The notes: a model not told the origin generated them from the sequence alone. 64,000 nt of DNA from Brevibacterium sp. XM4083 (GCF_006489205.2 NZ_VFYR02000001.1:310001-374000); one strand, 5' to 3'; counted from the stretch's first letter, positions 51,065-60,720 are shown. Numbers and translations: made by a program.

Positions 51065-51661
51065 ATGGCAGTGAGCGCGATCATCCTCAGCGGCGGCCGG
51101 TCGAGTCGCTTCGGCGGGGTCCACAAACCGGGTGTCGACCTCGGCGGACGCACCGTGATCTCCCGCATCCTCGCAGCGGTGCGCGCGCTCGATGCCGACG
51201 CCGAGGTGTGGGTGGCCGGTACGACCGAGGGTCTGAGCGAGGCCGAGGCGGAGTCGGTGAGCGCCGTGCGCGAGGATCCGGAATTCGCAGGGCCCCTCGC
51301 CGGAATCGCTGCGGCAGCGGAGCAGATGGGCTCGACCGAGGGCACCACCCTCATCATCGCCGGAGACATGCCGCTGGTCACGGCGGCCCACCTCGGCGAG
51401 ATCGTCTCCCTCAGTGAGGCCTCTGGCGGACCGGTGACCGGCACCGACGATCGCGGGAAGGCGCAGTTCCTCTGCGCGGCGTGGCCGCACTCCCTGCTGC
51501 GACAGCGACTCGCGCGGATCGGCGACCCCGAGAACAAGGCCGTCCGGCTGCTCTTCGATGACGGCGAACCCCGCCTCATCGACGTCGACCCCGAGGTCGT
51601 CGTCGACTTCGACACCGAGGCGGAACTCGCCGCGATCCGCGCGCGGCTCGACCGGGAATAG
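51065..51661 (+). CDS. MobA-like NTP transferase (molybdenum cofactor guanylyltransferase)
   Basis: 198 residues. Rossmann-like nucleotidyltransferase with the amino-terminal consensus IILSGGRSSRFGGVHKP (LxGGxSxRFGxxK), the metal aspartate in IIAGDMPLVT and GPLAGIAAA. MobA attaches GMP to molybdopterin. No other cofactor genes are in the window, so the exact NTP transferase role is uncertain, but the motif set fits MobA best. C-terminal VDFDTEAELAAI is also typical. Start supported by the leaderless -10. Confidence 0.8.
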   Translation: MAVSAIILSGGRSSRFGGVHKPGVDLGGRTVISRILAAVRALDADAEVWVAGTTEGLSEAEAESVSAVREDPEFAGPLAGIAAAAEQMGSTEGTTLIIAGDMPLVTAAHLGEIVSLSEASGGPVTGTDDRGKAQFLCAAWPHSLLRQRLARIGDPENKAVRLLFDDGEPRLIDVDPEVVVDFDTEAELAAIRARLDRE

Positions 51662-51815
51662 CGCGAGCCCTCGTCGGCAGCCGAGGTCCCGGGCACCCCG
51701 ACCGCGCCGACCCGTCCGGCAGAGCCCCCGAGCACCCCGCCCGGAGGGGAGTCCGGGACGTTTCCGCAGGTCGAAGACGGGGGATAACACCCCTGTGGCG
51801 TGATCGGCGCGACCC

Positions 51816-51821
51816 TATGCT
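51816..51821 (+). promoter_or_regulatory. Likely promoter of the RND exporter transcript
   Basis: TATGCT lies exactly 6 nt before the ATG of a 36-codon ORF (51828), the same geometry as other leaderless starts here. Confidence 0.4.
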
Positions 51822-51827
51822 CGAATC

Positions 51828-51938
51828 ATGAGCATCCCCCGTGAGACTGCTGAATGCGACGTCGAATATCCCCCGATGGGTGGAGGCGATTGGCAACTTT
51901 CGGGTGACGCGCACACCCCCGCCCGAATGAAAGACTGA
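51828..51938 (+). CDS. Candidate 36-residue leaderless leader peptide
   Basis: A short ORF starting MSIPRETAECDVEYPP and ending in RMKD before TGA. Two things support it: a TATGCT hexamer 6 nt upstream of its ATG, and its place as the first translatable ORF on the transcript leading to the RND exporter (start 52036). No homologue is known to me. It could be a regulatory leader ORF or chance. The rest of the 374-bp gap (51662-52035) shows no gene; the stretch after this ORF is GC-rich and able to form stems. Confidence 0.35.
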   Translation: MSIPRETAECDVEYPPMGGGDWQLSGDAHTPARMKD

Positions 51939-52035
51939 CTGACGGCGAGCCGGGCCACCGCCTGCCGCCGCGCACTTCCCGCCTGACGCTCGGCGCTGCC
52001 GCGCGCCCGAAACCCGTTACGACCCGGAGGAACCC

Positions 52036-55000
52036 GTGTCCCAGCTGACCAGGATGAGCCTGAAGAACCGGCTCATCATCGGACTGCTCACCCTCGTCAT
52101 CGCCGTCTTCGGCGTCGTCGCGACGACCTCGCTCAACCAGGAGACGATGCCGTCGATCGACCTGCCGGGCACCACGGTGCAGGCCACGGTCCCCGGCGCC
52201 TCTCCCGAAGTCGTCGAGGAGACCGTGACGAAGCCGCTGGAGACGGCTCTCGACGCTGTCGGCGACCTCGACTCCGTGCAGACGACGATGTCGTCGGGAA
52301 TGATGACCGCCTCGGTGACCTGGCCGTTCGGCAAGGACTCGGAGAAGATGACGGATTCCGTCCGCTCCGCCGTCGATGCCGCGAAGTCGAACCTCCCCGA
52401 CGACGCCGAGGTCGAGGTCCTCTCCCAGCAGATCGACGATTTCCCCGTCGTGATGTTCGCCGTCTCCGGCGGTGGGGATGCGCAGACCCTGGGCGATCGC
52501 CTCGAAACCGACCTCGTCCCCGAGCTGCAGGCCGTCGACGGCGTCGCCGGTGTCGAGGTCACCGGCCAGGCCGAGCAGCGGGTTGACATCACCTTCCGCC
52601 CTGACGACGTCAACGACAAGGGCGTCGTCACCGCTTCGGTGCCCGATGAGCTCACCGGGGCGACCACGGTCGTGCCCGCCGGTCAGAGCGGGCAGGGCGA
52701 CAGGTCGCTCGCCGTCGAGGTCGGCACCCAGATGGACGCCGTCGACCAGATCGGCAACACCCCCATCCGCACGGCCGACGGCACGGTGCTGCTGAAGGAC
52801 GTCGCCGATGTCACCCTCGACTCGGTCGAGAAGACCTCGCTCTCCCGTGCAGGCGGCAAGGATGCCGTCACCGTCGCCGTGACGAAGGGCCAGGACGACA
52901 ACGTCGTCGAGGTCTCGAACCGGGTCGGCGAGGTCCTTGAGACCGTCGGGCCGAAGCTCGGCTCCGACGTCGAGTTCACGACGATCTTCGATCAGGCCCC
53001 GGAGATCGAGAAGTCGATCAAGGACCTCTCCGTCGAAGGCGGCCTCGGCCTCCTCTTCGCGATCCTCGTCATCCTCGCGTTCCTCGGATCGTTCCGATCG
53101 ACGATCGTCGCAGCGATCTCCATCCCGATGTCGCTGCTCATCGCGATGATCGGTCTCATGGTCGGTGACTACACGCTCAACATCCTCACCCTCGGCGCCC
53201 TGACGATCGCCGTCGGCCGTGTCGTCGACGACTCGATCGTCGTCATCGAGAACATCCGGCGGCGCCAGGGCACCTCCGACCTGACGATCGCGGACATCGT
53301 CGCCTCCGTCAAGCAGGTCGCCGGGGCCATCACCGCCTCGACCCTGACGACGGTCGCGGTGTTCCTGCCCATCGCCTTCGTCGACGGGATCGCCGGCCAG
53401 CTCTTCCGCCCGTTCTCCGTCACCGTTACCCTCGCACTGCTCGCCTCCCTGCTCGTGGCCCTGACGATCGTGCCGGTCTTCAGCTACTGGGTGCTGCGCC
53501 GCAGCCCCAAACCGCTCTCGCCGAAGCGCCAAGCCGCCGCCGACGAGCGCTTTGAGAAATGGGCGCAGCGTCAGGACGAGAAGTCGGCCAAGAGGGCTGA
53601 GCGCCGGCAGGCGAAAATCGACAAGCGGAACGCGAAGCGCGTCGCCAAGGGCCGGGAGCCGCTGCCGGCCGCCGCACCGGTGGCCACGGTCCGCCCCGTC
53701 CCCGGCGACGGTGAGGCTTCCGACCGGATCGACCGGCTCCAGCAGCGCGGTCTGCCGGCGATCCTCGCCGCCCTCCGCCACCCGGGCCGGACGATCGCGT
53801 TCTCCGTCGTCATCTTCCTCGTCACGATGGTCCTCGCCTCATTCCTCAAGACCGACCTGCTCGGGTCGGCCGGGCAGAACTCGCTGGCTGTCACCCAGAC
53901 CCTGCCCGCCGGCGCCTCCCTCGAGGCCAGTGACATCGCTGCGAAGCGGGTCGAGGACGTCCTCGCCGGTGACGGCGACGTCGAGGCGTACTCGACGACG
54001 GTCAACGGGCCCGAGACCGGTGCGGAGAACTCCTTCAACATCACCCTCGCCGAGGACTCCGACGCGCAGGCGGCGACCGACCGGATCCGCAGCCAGCTCG
54101 AGGGCCTCGGGGAGGACGCCGGGGACATCAACGTCCAGAGCGCCGGCGGCGGGGCGAACGAGGACGTCGAGATCAAGCTCTCCGGCTCCGACCTCGGCGC
54201 CCTCGGCGAGGCCGCGGACGCCGTGACCAAGCGGATGGCCGAGACGCCGGGGGTGTCGAACGCCCGCAACGACCTCGCCGCCGATCAGCCGATCATCTCA
54301 GTCGACGTCGACCGGGAGAAGGCAGCGGACTTCGGCTTCAGTCAGGCCGAGGTCGGTCAAGCCGTGTCCGCAGCACTCCAGGGAGCGCAGGCCGGAACGC
54401 TCACCCTCGAGGGCAAGGAGCGCGACATCTTCATCGCGCCCACGCACCCCGATGCCTCACCGGACGAGATCCGCGCCCTCGAGCTGCCCGTCACCGAGGT
54501 CCAGACGAAGAATGCCCAGGAGGACGCGACCGACCGCGTCAAGGAGGAGACCGATCGACGGGCCGACGAGGCCAAGCGCAAGGCCGAGGACGATTCGGCC
54601 GAGCAGCTCGAGTCCGCCCGCGAAGCCCGCGACAACGCCGCCGACGCCCTCGAAGAGGCCCGGCAGGCGCTGCGCGACGTGCAGAATCCCCCACCGCCGC
54701 AGAGTCCCGACGAGATGCGCCAGGACCAGATCGACCAGGCGCAGAAGGGCGTCGATCAGGCGGAGCAGGGTCTGCGCGATGCCAACCAGGCGATCGACGA
54801 CATCATCGACGGCCAGGCCGAAGCCCGTGAGTCCCAGGCCGCCGACGAGCGCCTCGCCGACGAACAAGAGGCGATCCCCGACATCAAGGGCGACCCCATC
54901 ACCGTCGACGACATCGCCGAGGTGACGGAGACGACGACGCCGGCGACGATCGCCCGCGAGGACGGCGACCGCCAGGTCACGGTGTTCGCCACGCCCGCCG

Positions 55001-55716
55001 AGGGCCAGCTCAACGCCGTCACCGCCGCAGCCGCGCAGGTGTCGACGACGATGGACCTGCCCGCCGGGGTGAGCTTCGACGTCGGCGGTGCCAGCCAGGA
55101 GCAGGCGGAGTCGTTCAGTCAGCTCGGCTTCGCGATGCTCGTGGCGATCGCGCTCGTCTTCCTCGTGATGATCGCGACGTTCCGCAGCTTCATCCAGCCG
55201 CTCATCCTCCTCGTGTCGATTCCGTTCGCCGCGACCGGCGCCGTGCTGCTCCTGCTGCTCACGGGCACTCCGCTGGGCATCCCGTCGCTCATCGGTCTCC
55301 TCATGCTCATCGGCATCGTCGTGACCAATGCGATCGTGCTCATCGACCTCATCAACAAACTCCGTGAGCACGGCATGGGGCTCGAGGATGCGATCGTCCA
55401 CGGCACCCGCCTGCGCCTGCGCCCGATCCTCATGACGGCGGCTGCCACGGTGTTCGCGCTCGTGCCGATGTCACTGGGGCTGACCGGCGGGGGAGTGTTC
55501 ATCTCCCAGCCGCTGGCGATCGTCGTCATCGGCGGGCTCACCTCGTCGACGGTCCTCACCCTCATCCTCGTCCCCGCCCTCTACCTCCTCGTCGAGAGGC
55601 GCAAGGAGCGCCGGGCGGCGCGCAGGGCGGAGAAGGACGAGGCGAAGCGCGCAGCCGAACAGCAGCGGATCGACGAGGAGACCGCCGAGGTGACCGGCCG
55701 TCACGCGGCCGAGTGA
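52036..55716 (+). CDS. RND-superfamily efflux transporter (AcrB/HAE-type) with coiled-coil insertion
   Basis: 1226 residues with 12 predicted membrane helices. Residues 1-30 start LTRMSLKNRLIIGLLTLVIAV; VVDDSIVVIENIRR lies in helix 4, carrying the proton-relay Asp pair, and GIVVTNAIVLIDLINKLR in helix 10. Sequence layout is of the AcrB type found in Gram-positive bacteria, which lack an outer-membrane channel. Two additions are unusual. A cytosolic cationic stretch after helix 6 (ERRQAKIDKRNAKRVAKG) is one. The other is about 120 residues of charged coiled coil (about 830-950; EQLESAREARDNAADALEEA) in the second periplasmic-type loop. GTG start with GGAGG upstream. Confidence 0.88.
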   Translation: MSQLTRMSLKNRLIIGLLTLVIAVFGVVATTSLNQETMPSIDLPGTTVQATVPGASPEVVEETVTKPLETALDAVGDLDSVQTTMSSGMMTASVTWPFGKDSEKMTDSVRSAVDAAKSNLPDDAEVEVLSQQIDDFPVVMFAVSGGGDAQTLGDRLETDLVPELQAVDGVAGVEVTGQAEQRVDITFRPDDVNDKGVVTASVPDELTGATTVVPAGQSGQGDRSLAVEVGTQMDAVDQIGNTPIRTADGTVLLKDVADVTLDSVEKTSLSRAGGKDAVTVAVTKGQDDNVVEVSNRVGEVLETVGPKLGSDVEFTTIFDQAPEIEKSIKDLSVEGGLGLLFAILVILAFLGSFRSTIVAAISIPMSLLIAMIGLMVGDYTLNILTLGALTIAVGRVVDDSIVVIENIRRRQGTSDLTIADIVASVKQVAGAITASTLTTVAVFLPIAFVDGIAGQLFRPFSVTVTLALLASLLVALTIVPVFSYWVLRRSPKPLSPKRQAAADERFEKWAQRQDEKSAKRAERRQAKIDKRNAKRVAKGREPLPAAAPVATVRPVPGDGEASDRIDRLQQRGLPAILAALRHPGRTIAFSVVIFLVTMVLASFLKTDLLGSAGQNSLAVTQTLPAGASLEASDIAAKRVEDVLAGDGDVEAYSTTVNGPETGAENSFNITLAEDSDAQAATDRIRSQLEGLGEDAGDINVQSAGGGANEDVEIKLSGSDLGALGEAADAVTKRMAETPGVSNARNDLAADQPIISVDVDREKAADFGFSQAEVGQAVSAALQGAQAGTLTLEGKERDIFIAPTHPDASPDEIRALELPVTEVQTKNAQEDATDRVKEETDRRADEAKRKAEDDSAEQLESAREARDNAADALEEARQALRDVQNPPPPQSPDEMRQDQIDQAQKGVDQAEQGLRDANQAIDDIIDGQAEARESQAADERLADEQEAIPDIKGDPITVDDIAEVTETTTPATIAREDGDRQVTVFATPAEGQLNAVTAAAAQVSTTMDLPAGVSFDVGGASQEQAESFSQLGFAMLVAIALVFLVMIATFRSFIQPLILLVSIPFAATGAVLLLLLTGTPLGIPSLIGLLMLIGIVVTNAIVLIDLINKLREHGMGLEDAIVHGTRLRLRPILMTAAATVFALVPMSLGLTGGGVFISQPLAIVVIGGLTSSTVLTLILVPALYLLVERRKERRAARRAEKDEAKRAAEQQRIDEETAEVTGRHAAE

Positions 55717-55805
55717 CCTCCCGTGCGGAGCTCCGGTGCTGGATGCGCCGAGGCGGGGCCCGGGTTGGATGAGCTGTGCTGGATGTCCTCGGAGAGGGCC
55801 GGTGC

Positions 55806-56663
55806 TCAGGTGCCGGAGCCGCCGCGGGGTTCCGCGAGAGCCGGCAGCGCGGCGGCCGCGGTGAGGATGTGCTCCTCGGTCAGCTGCGCTGCGCGCTCCG
55901 GGTCGTGGGCGACGACCGCCGCCATGATCGCATGGTGCTGCTCCTGGAGTGCGTCCATGAGCGCGGCCGGATCGTCGACGGCCCGGAAGGCCGCGAGGAT
56001 CGGTCGCCTCAGCGAGCTGCGGATCGCCCCGGTGAGGTCGGAGAAGAGCTGATTGCCCGTGGCCTGGGCGATCGCGACGTGGAACGCGGTGTCGGCGTCG
56101 TTGAACACCTCGAGGCTGACTCCCGGGGTGTCCATGATCGCCAGGGACGCGTTCATCCGGGCCAGTGCATCGTCGTCGGCGGCCGCGGAGGCCAGTGCCG
56201 CGCTCGAGCGCTCGAGCTGGATCCGGGTCTCGATGACCTCGTCGACGCTGAAGTTCGTCAGGGCGACGTGGAGTCGGAGGAATCGGGTGAGAGCCTCCCT
56301 CGGCAGGGAGGCGATGAATGTGCCCGCCCCGCGTCCGGATCCTCCGCTCGAGCGCACGACGCCGAGGCTCTCGAGCACGCGCAGAGCTTCGCGGACGCTC
56401 GCCCGGCTCACCCCGAGCTGGGAGGCGAGCTCCCGTTCGGCCGGCAGCGGGTCCCCGACGGAGAGAGACCCGGCCATGATCTGCTCCTCGATCGCATCGA
56501 TGACGAGCTCATGCGTGCTCGGGCGCACGACCTGCTTCCACGCCGGTGCCGACGCCTCCGCGCTGTCCGGTGCCGGCTCGGGCGTCCTGTCAGGTGCCTG
56601 CCCTGTACTGGGGTCGCCTGACGCAGGGGGCCTGCCGTTCATGCTCTCGCTCGACGTGCTCAC
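55806..56663 (-). CDS. FadR/LldR-type GntR-family regulator
   Basis: About 285 residues from the GTG at 56663 (AAGGGA upstream). The first 45 residues are Pro/Ala/Ser-rich. The winged helix follows (DPLPAERELASQLGVSRASVREALRVLE) and then the all-helical FCD effector domain with RIQLERSSAALA, FHVAIAQATGN and EQHHAIMAAV, whose histidines hold a metal in this family. Divergent from lldD, with an 11-bp LldR-like operator between them, so it is likely a lactate-responsive repressor. Confidence 0.88.
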   Translation of the reverse strand: MSTSSESMNGRPPASGDPSTGQAPDRTPEPAPDSAEASAPAWKQVVRPSTHELVIDAIEEQIMAGSLSVGDPLPAERELASQLGVSRASVREALRVLESLGVVRSSGGSGRGAGTFIASLPREALTRFLRLHVALTNFSVDEVIETRIQLERSSAALASAAADDDALARMNASLAIMDTPGVSLEVFNDADTAFHVAIAQATGNQLFSDLTGAIRSSLRRPILAAFRAVDDPAALMDALQEQHHAIMAAVVAHDPERAAQLTEEHILTAAAALPALAEPRGGSGT

Positions 56664-56749
56664 TCCTCGTCCCTTCCCTTCGTCGGCCACCGCCTCGGCG
56701 CCGGGATGCTCTTGACGCGCTCCCGACCACAGTCCTATGCTCACATTAA

Positions 56750-56760
56750 TGGTCTGACCT
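56750..56760. promoter_or_regulatory. FadR/LldR-type operator
   Basis: TGGTCTGACCT, with the perfect GGTC-T-GACC dyad. It fits the TNGTNNNACNA consensus of LldR-type regulators except for the last base. It lies between the divergent regulator and lldD genes. Confidence 0.6.
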
Positions 56761-56816
56761 CATAAATGTCATACGCATTCGACGATTCGCATGCGACGAT
56801 CCGAAGGAGCCCACCT

Positions 56817-58082
56817 ATGAAGCGGCAGATCCCCAAGCCCGCGGAGATCTTCGAGCTGATGAAGTTCAAGAAGTTCGAACTCGACGGTCGGAAGCGTCGG
56901 CTCGATGCGGCGCTGACGATCGAGGATCTGCGGAAGATCGCGAAACGGCGCACCCCCGCCGCGGCGTTCGACTACACCGACGGCGCCGCCGAGGGCGAGA
57001 TCTCGATGCAGCGCTCGATGCAGGCCTTCGAGGACATCGAGTTCCATCCCGCGATCCTCAACGACGTCTCCCACGTCGACACGACGACCCAGATCCTCGG
57101 CGGCAGCTCGGCGATGCCGTTCGGGATCGCTCCCACCGGGTTCACGCGGCTCATGCAGACCGAGGGAGAGATCGCGGGAGCCTCGGCCGCCGGTGCCGCG
57201 GGCATCCCCTTCACGCTCTCGACGCTCGGCACGACCTCGATCGAGAACGTCAGGGCCGCCAACCCGTACGGCCGCAACTGGTTCCAGCTCTACGTCATGC
57301 GCGAGCGCGAGATCTCCTACGGCCTCGTCGAACGCGCCGCCGCAGCCGGCTTCGACACCCTCTTCTTCACCGTCGACACCCCCGTCGGCGGGGCCCGTCT
57401 GCGCGACAGCCGCAACGGGTTCTCGATCCCACCGCAGCTGACCCCGCAGGTCGTCCTCAACGCGATCCCCCGACCCTGGTGGTGGTGGGACTTCCTGACG
57501 ACGGAGAAGCTCGAGTTCGCGTCCCTGTCGGAGACCGGGGGCACCGTCGGCGAGCTCATCAACTCCGCAATGGACCCGACGATCGACTTCGACGACCTCG
57601 CCACGATCCGGAAGATGTGGCCGGGCAAATTCGCCGTCAAGGGCGTCCAGACGCTCGCCGATGCGAAGAAGCTCACCGACCTCGGCGTCGACGCGATCGT
57701 CCTGTCCAACCACGGAGGCCGGCAGCTTGACCGCGCACCGGTGCCGTTCGAACTCCTCCCCGAGGTGGTCCGCGAGGTCGGCGACGACATCGAGGTCATG
57801 CTCGACACGGGCATCCGCAACGGCGCCGACATCGTCGCCTCGCTCGCCCTGGGCGCGGACTTCACGCTCATCGGCCGCGCGTACCTCTACGGGCTCATGG
57901 CCGGGGGACGGCAGGGCGTCGACCGCACGATCGCGATCCTCCGCGAGCAGATCGAGCGGACGATGAAGCTCCTCCAGGTCTCGACGATCGCCGAACTCGA
58001 ACCGCGCCACGTCACGCAGCTCAAGCGCTTCAGCCGCGACGACCGGCAGGCCATCGACGACGTCGAACGCGAACTCGGCTGA
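56817..58082 (+). CDS. lldD: FMN-dependent L-lactate dehydrogenase (alpha-hydroxy acid oxidase family)
   Basis: 421 residues, TIM barrel. Family signs: [13 protein letters not shown] near the amino end, [24 protein letters not shown], the FMN and substrate site [10 protein letters not shown] with catalytic H299, [21 protein letters not shown] and [12 protein letters not shown]. It oxidises L-lactate to pyruvate with the respiratory chain, at the membrane. ATG at 56817 has AAGGAG upstream; an in-frame ATG 17 codons earlier lies close to the operator. The divergent FCD regulator supports the lactate assignment. Confidence 0.9.
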   Translation: MKRQIPKPAEIFELMKFKKFELDGRKRRLDAALTIEDLRKIAKRRTPAAAFDYTDGAAEGEISMQRSMQAFEDIEFHPAILNDVSHVDTTTQILGGSSAMPFGIAPTGFTRLMQTEGEIAGASAAGAAGIPFTLSTLGTTSIENVRAANPYGRNWFQLYVMREREISYGLVERAAAAGFDTLFFTVDTPVGGARLRDSRNGFSIPPQLTPQVVLNAIPRPWWWWDFLTTEKLEFASLSETGGTVGELINSAMDPTIDFDDLATIRKMWPGKFAVKGVQTLADAKKLTDLGVDAIVLSNHGGRQLDRAPVPFELLPEVVREVGDDIEVMLDTGIRNGADIVASLALGADFTLIGRAYLYGLMAGGRQGVDRTIAILREQIERTMKLLQVSTIAELEPRHVTQLKRFSRDDRQAIDDVERELG

Positions 58083-58097
58083 CCGCGGGGTCGCGGC

Positions 58098-58754
58098 TCA
58101 GCCCGTCTGGTAGAGGTGCTCCGGGCGACCGGTGCTGCCGTACTGCAGGGTGACGGTGACCGCCCGGGATTCGGCGAGCTTCGCGAGATGCCGCTGCGCG
58201 GTCGCCCGGGACGCGCCGACCGCCTCGGCGATCTCCAAGGCCGTCATCGGCTGCTTCGTCGCCTCGAGGGCATCGAGGATCCGCCCGGTCGTCGACGACT
58301 TCGTGCCCGGTGACGACGTCGATCCCGGGGCGGCGGTGTCGTGGAGGCTGCGGAGCAGCCGGTCGAGGTCGGACTGCGCGACCTTCTCCCGCTCCCAGAA
58401 CCGCTGGTAGCGGGCGTAGCGGCGGAGGAAGCCGTGGAGATGATCGGCGGCGAACGGCTTGACGATGTAGGTCAGGGCGCCCGCGCGCAGGGCCGAGCGG
58501 ACGATCTGCGGGTCGGCGACGGCGGAGAGCACGGCCGCGTCGACATCGGTCTCGCGGATGAGATCGACGCCGGTGCCCTCTGGCAGGACGTAGTCGACGA
58601 GGAGCAGGTCGACCTCCTCTTCTGCGAGGACCTTGCGCGCCGTGCGCAGATCCTGGACCGGGTCGAGGGCGCGGAAGCCCGCGACGTCATTGACGTACTT
58701 GCAGTGGATCTGCCCCACGTAGAAGTCGTCGTCGAGCACGAGAACATTGACCAT
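58098..58754 (-). CDS. CitB/DctR-family response regulator
   Basis: 218 residues. Receiver with NVLVLDDDFYVG (acidic pocket D8-D10), phosphoacceptor D54 (LLVDYVLPEG), and the conserved lysine in TYIVKPFAADHL. The C-terminal part has a winged-helix-like HTH typical of the CitB group (MTALEIAEAVGASRATAQRHLAKL). These regulators activate transport and fermentation genes for C4-dicarboxylates or citrate. It overlaps the kinase by 1 nt (ATGA junction). The adjacent divergent CitMHS transporter is the likely target. Confidence 0.9.
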   Translation of the reverse strand: MVNVLVLDDDFYVGQIHCKYVNDVAGFRALDPVQDLRTARKVLAEEEVDLLLVDYVLPEGTGVDLIRETDVDAAVLSAVADPQIVRSALRAGALTYIVKPFAADHLHGFLRRYARYQRFWEREKVAQSDLDRLLRSLHDTAAPGSTSSPGTKSSTTGRILDALEATKQPMTALEIAEAVGASRATAQRHLAKLAESRAVTVTLQYGSTGRPEHLYQTG

Positions 58755-60604
58755 CAGCTCACTCCTTGCACATCGTCTGCGTCGTCGACGAGGACGTCGG
58801 GCAGGATGACGCCGAAGCTCGCGCCGCCCATCACCGGGTCGTGGCCGTCGACGAGCCACACCCGCCCTCCATGTCGTTTCGCCACCCGGCGGCACAGCGC
58901 CAGACCGAGGCCGTGCCCGTGCGCGGCTTCGACGCCATCACCGCCGGTGGACTGCTGGGTTTCGCGGTCACCGCTGACGCCCTCGTCGAAGATGCGTTCG
59001 GCATCGGCTGCCTCGATGCCGATCCCGGTGTCGGTGACGAGGCCGTGCAGCTCACCGTCGGCGCTGAGCAGCTGAACCTCGACGACCTGGTCGCCGTTGC
59101 CGCTCGGCAGCTTCGCCGTCGCCGGGTCCCGGCCCTCGAAGGGCCCTCGCGCCGAGGCGGTTCCCCGCTCCGTCGCACTGTCCGCAGGTGCCGCGTCCGG
59201 GGAGGACGCGGCCGCGGCCGTGCCATCGGCTGCCGGGTCGGCGGACCGGCTGCGCACGACGGCGCGCACCGCATTGTCGATGAGGTTGCCGAGGACGAGG
59301 GTGACATCCTCGGGGTCGGTGACCTGCCCGACGACGAGGGAGTCGGGGGCCACGCGCACACTCACCCCCGCCTCGGCGGCGGTGGTGCCCTTCGCCTCGA
59401 GCACGGCGCGCAGGTACGGGTCGGTGATCGTCTCGATCCCCTCGACCGGGGTGGTCAGGGGGCCAGTGCCGAGGATCGACTCGAGGTAGCTGTGGGCCTC
59501 GTCGGTGGCGCCGGTGTCGACGAGGCCGAGCACGGTGTGGAGCCGGTTGGCGAACTCGTGGCGCTGGGCGCGCAGCGCCTCGGCCATCGCGGTGACCGAT
59601 TCGAGCTGCCGGGCCATCGTCAGCATCGTCGTCTCATCGCGCAGGGTGACGACACCGCCGACCTCGACGCCGTCGCGGCGCACGCGCACGGCGGTGGCCA
59701 GCAGGATCTTGTCCCCGACGCTGACCCGCCGGCGCAGCGCCCCGCGTTCGGGAGCCTCGACCATCATCGTCCGGATCGCCTGGGGGACGTCGTCGATCGT
59801 GCGGCGGCGCTCGTCGTCGATGTCGGCGTCGCCGGCGAGGAGGTCACGGGCCGCAGCATTGCTCAGGGTGAGCTCGTTGTCGGAGTCGAAGCCGAGCACA
59901 CCGTCATCGAGGCCGCGCAGGACCGCACCCTGATCGCGGGCCATCTCGGCGAGCTCCTCGGGTCCGACGCCGAGGGTCTCCCGTCGCAGTCGGCGGCCGA
60001 GGGCGAAGGAGGCGAAGATGCCGATGCCCAGGGCCAGCACGGTGACCGAGCCGAGGGCGATGAACTCCCGGCGCAGGTCGGCGTTGAGGACGGAGGTGTG
60101 GATGCCCACCGACACCTCGCCGACAACGGTGCCGTCCTCGGTGCTCGAGTAGATCGGAACCTTGGCCCGCACCGTGCTGCCGAGCGTGCCCGCCTCCTGC
60201 GTGACCTCTTCGCGTCCGGCCAGCGCCGCCTCGGGGGAGGTCGAGACGCGCTGGCCGATGAGGTCCTGGTTGGGGTGGGTCAGGCGCAGGCCGTGGTCGT
60301 CGGTGATGACGACGAATTCGATGTCCGACCGGGTCCGGACGTCGCGGGCGATCTCGCCGAGCGGGTCCGTGATCTCCGCCGACGCCGGTTCCTCCGTCGC
60401 CGAGGCGCGGGTCGCGCCCTCCCGGACGGCGGACGCCGAGGCGAGCGTGCGGGCGGTGGCGAGTGCCTCGGTCTCGCTGACATCGGTCACCGCTTGGGCG
60501 GCCATCCATGAGAACACACCGGTGACCAGGGCGAGGGTCGCGATGATGACCGCGAGCTGGCTGAGCAGGACACGGCGCGAGAAGGCTCGGGAGGAGCGTG
60601 GCAC
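58754..60604 (-). CDS. CitA/DcuS-family sensor histidine kinase
   Basis: 616 residues from the GTG at 60604. Two membrane helices (about 12-34 and 183-207) bracket a PAS-like extracytoplasmic sensor with IEFVVITDDHGLRLTHPNQDLIGQ, the region binding citrate or C4-dicarboxylates in CitA and DcuS. A second PAS domain (GLDDGVLGFDSDNELTLSN) follows, then a degenerate HisKA with RAQRHEFANRLHTVLGL (H349) and the ATPase with NLIDNAVRAV and DTGIGIE. About 45 residues of Ala/Ser/Pro low-complexity interrupt the ATPase domain after the N-box. A TACTGT hexamer 6 nt upstream supports the GTG. Confidence 0.9.
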   Translation of the reverse strand: MPRSSRAFSRRVLLSQLAVIIATLALVTGVFSWMAAQAVTDVSETEALATARTLASASAVREGATRASATEEPASAEITDPLGEIARDVRTRSDIEFVVITDDHGLRLTHPNQDLIGQRVSTSPEAALAGREEVTQEAGTLGSTVRAKVPIYSSTEDGTVVGEVSVGIHTSVLNADLRREFIALGSVTVLALGIGIFASFALGRRLRRETLGVGPEELAEMARDQGAVLRGLDDGVLGFDSDNELTLSNAAARDLLAGDADIDDERRRTIDDVPQAIRTMMVEAPERGALRRRVSVGDKILLATAVRVRRDGVEVGGVVTLRDETTMLTMARQLESVTAMAEALRAQRHEFANRLHTVLGLVDTGATDEAHSYLESILGTGPLTTPVEGIETITDPYLRAVLEAKGTTAAEAGVSVRVAPDSLVVGQVTDPEDVTLVLGNLIDNAVRAVVRSRSADPAADGTAAAASSPDAAPADSATERGTASARGPFEGRDPATAKLPSGNGDQVVEVQLLSADGELHGLVTDTGIGIEAADAERIFDEGVSGDRETQQSTGGDGVEAAHGHGLGLALCRRVAKRHGGRVWLVDGHDPVMGGASFGVILPDVLVDDADDVQGVS

Positions 60605-60610
60605 TCCTCC

Positions 60611-60616
60611 ACAGTA
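60611..60616 (-). promoter_or_regulatory. Leaderless -10 hexamer of the sensor kinase
   Basis: TACTGT on the minus strand, 6 nt before the GTG at 60604. Confidence 0.4.
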
Positions 60617-60720
60617 GCCAGTGCTGAGCAGAATGCGCAAAAGGGACAGAACGGGCAGAACGCGATCAGTGCACTTAAACGCGCGCCGTCCGGTCGGTCG
60701 GCCCTAGCGTGTATCGCGCC

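Noticed and set aside
51826..53781. A 651-codon minus-strand frame opposite the RND gene
   Set aside because: Shadow; the RND frame has membrane helices and proton-relay motifs.
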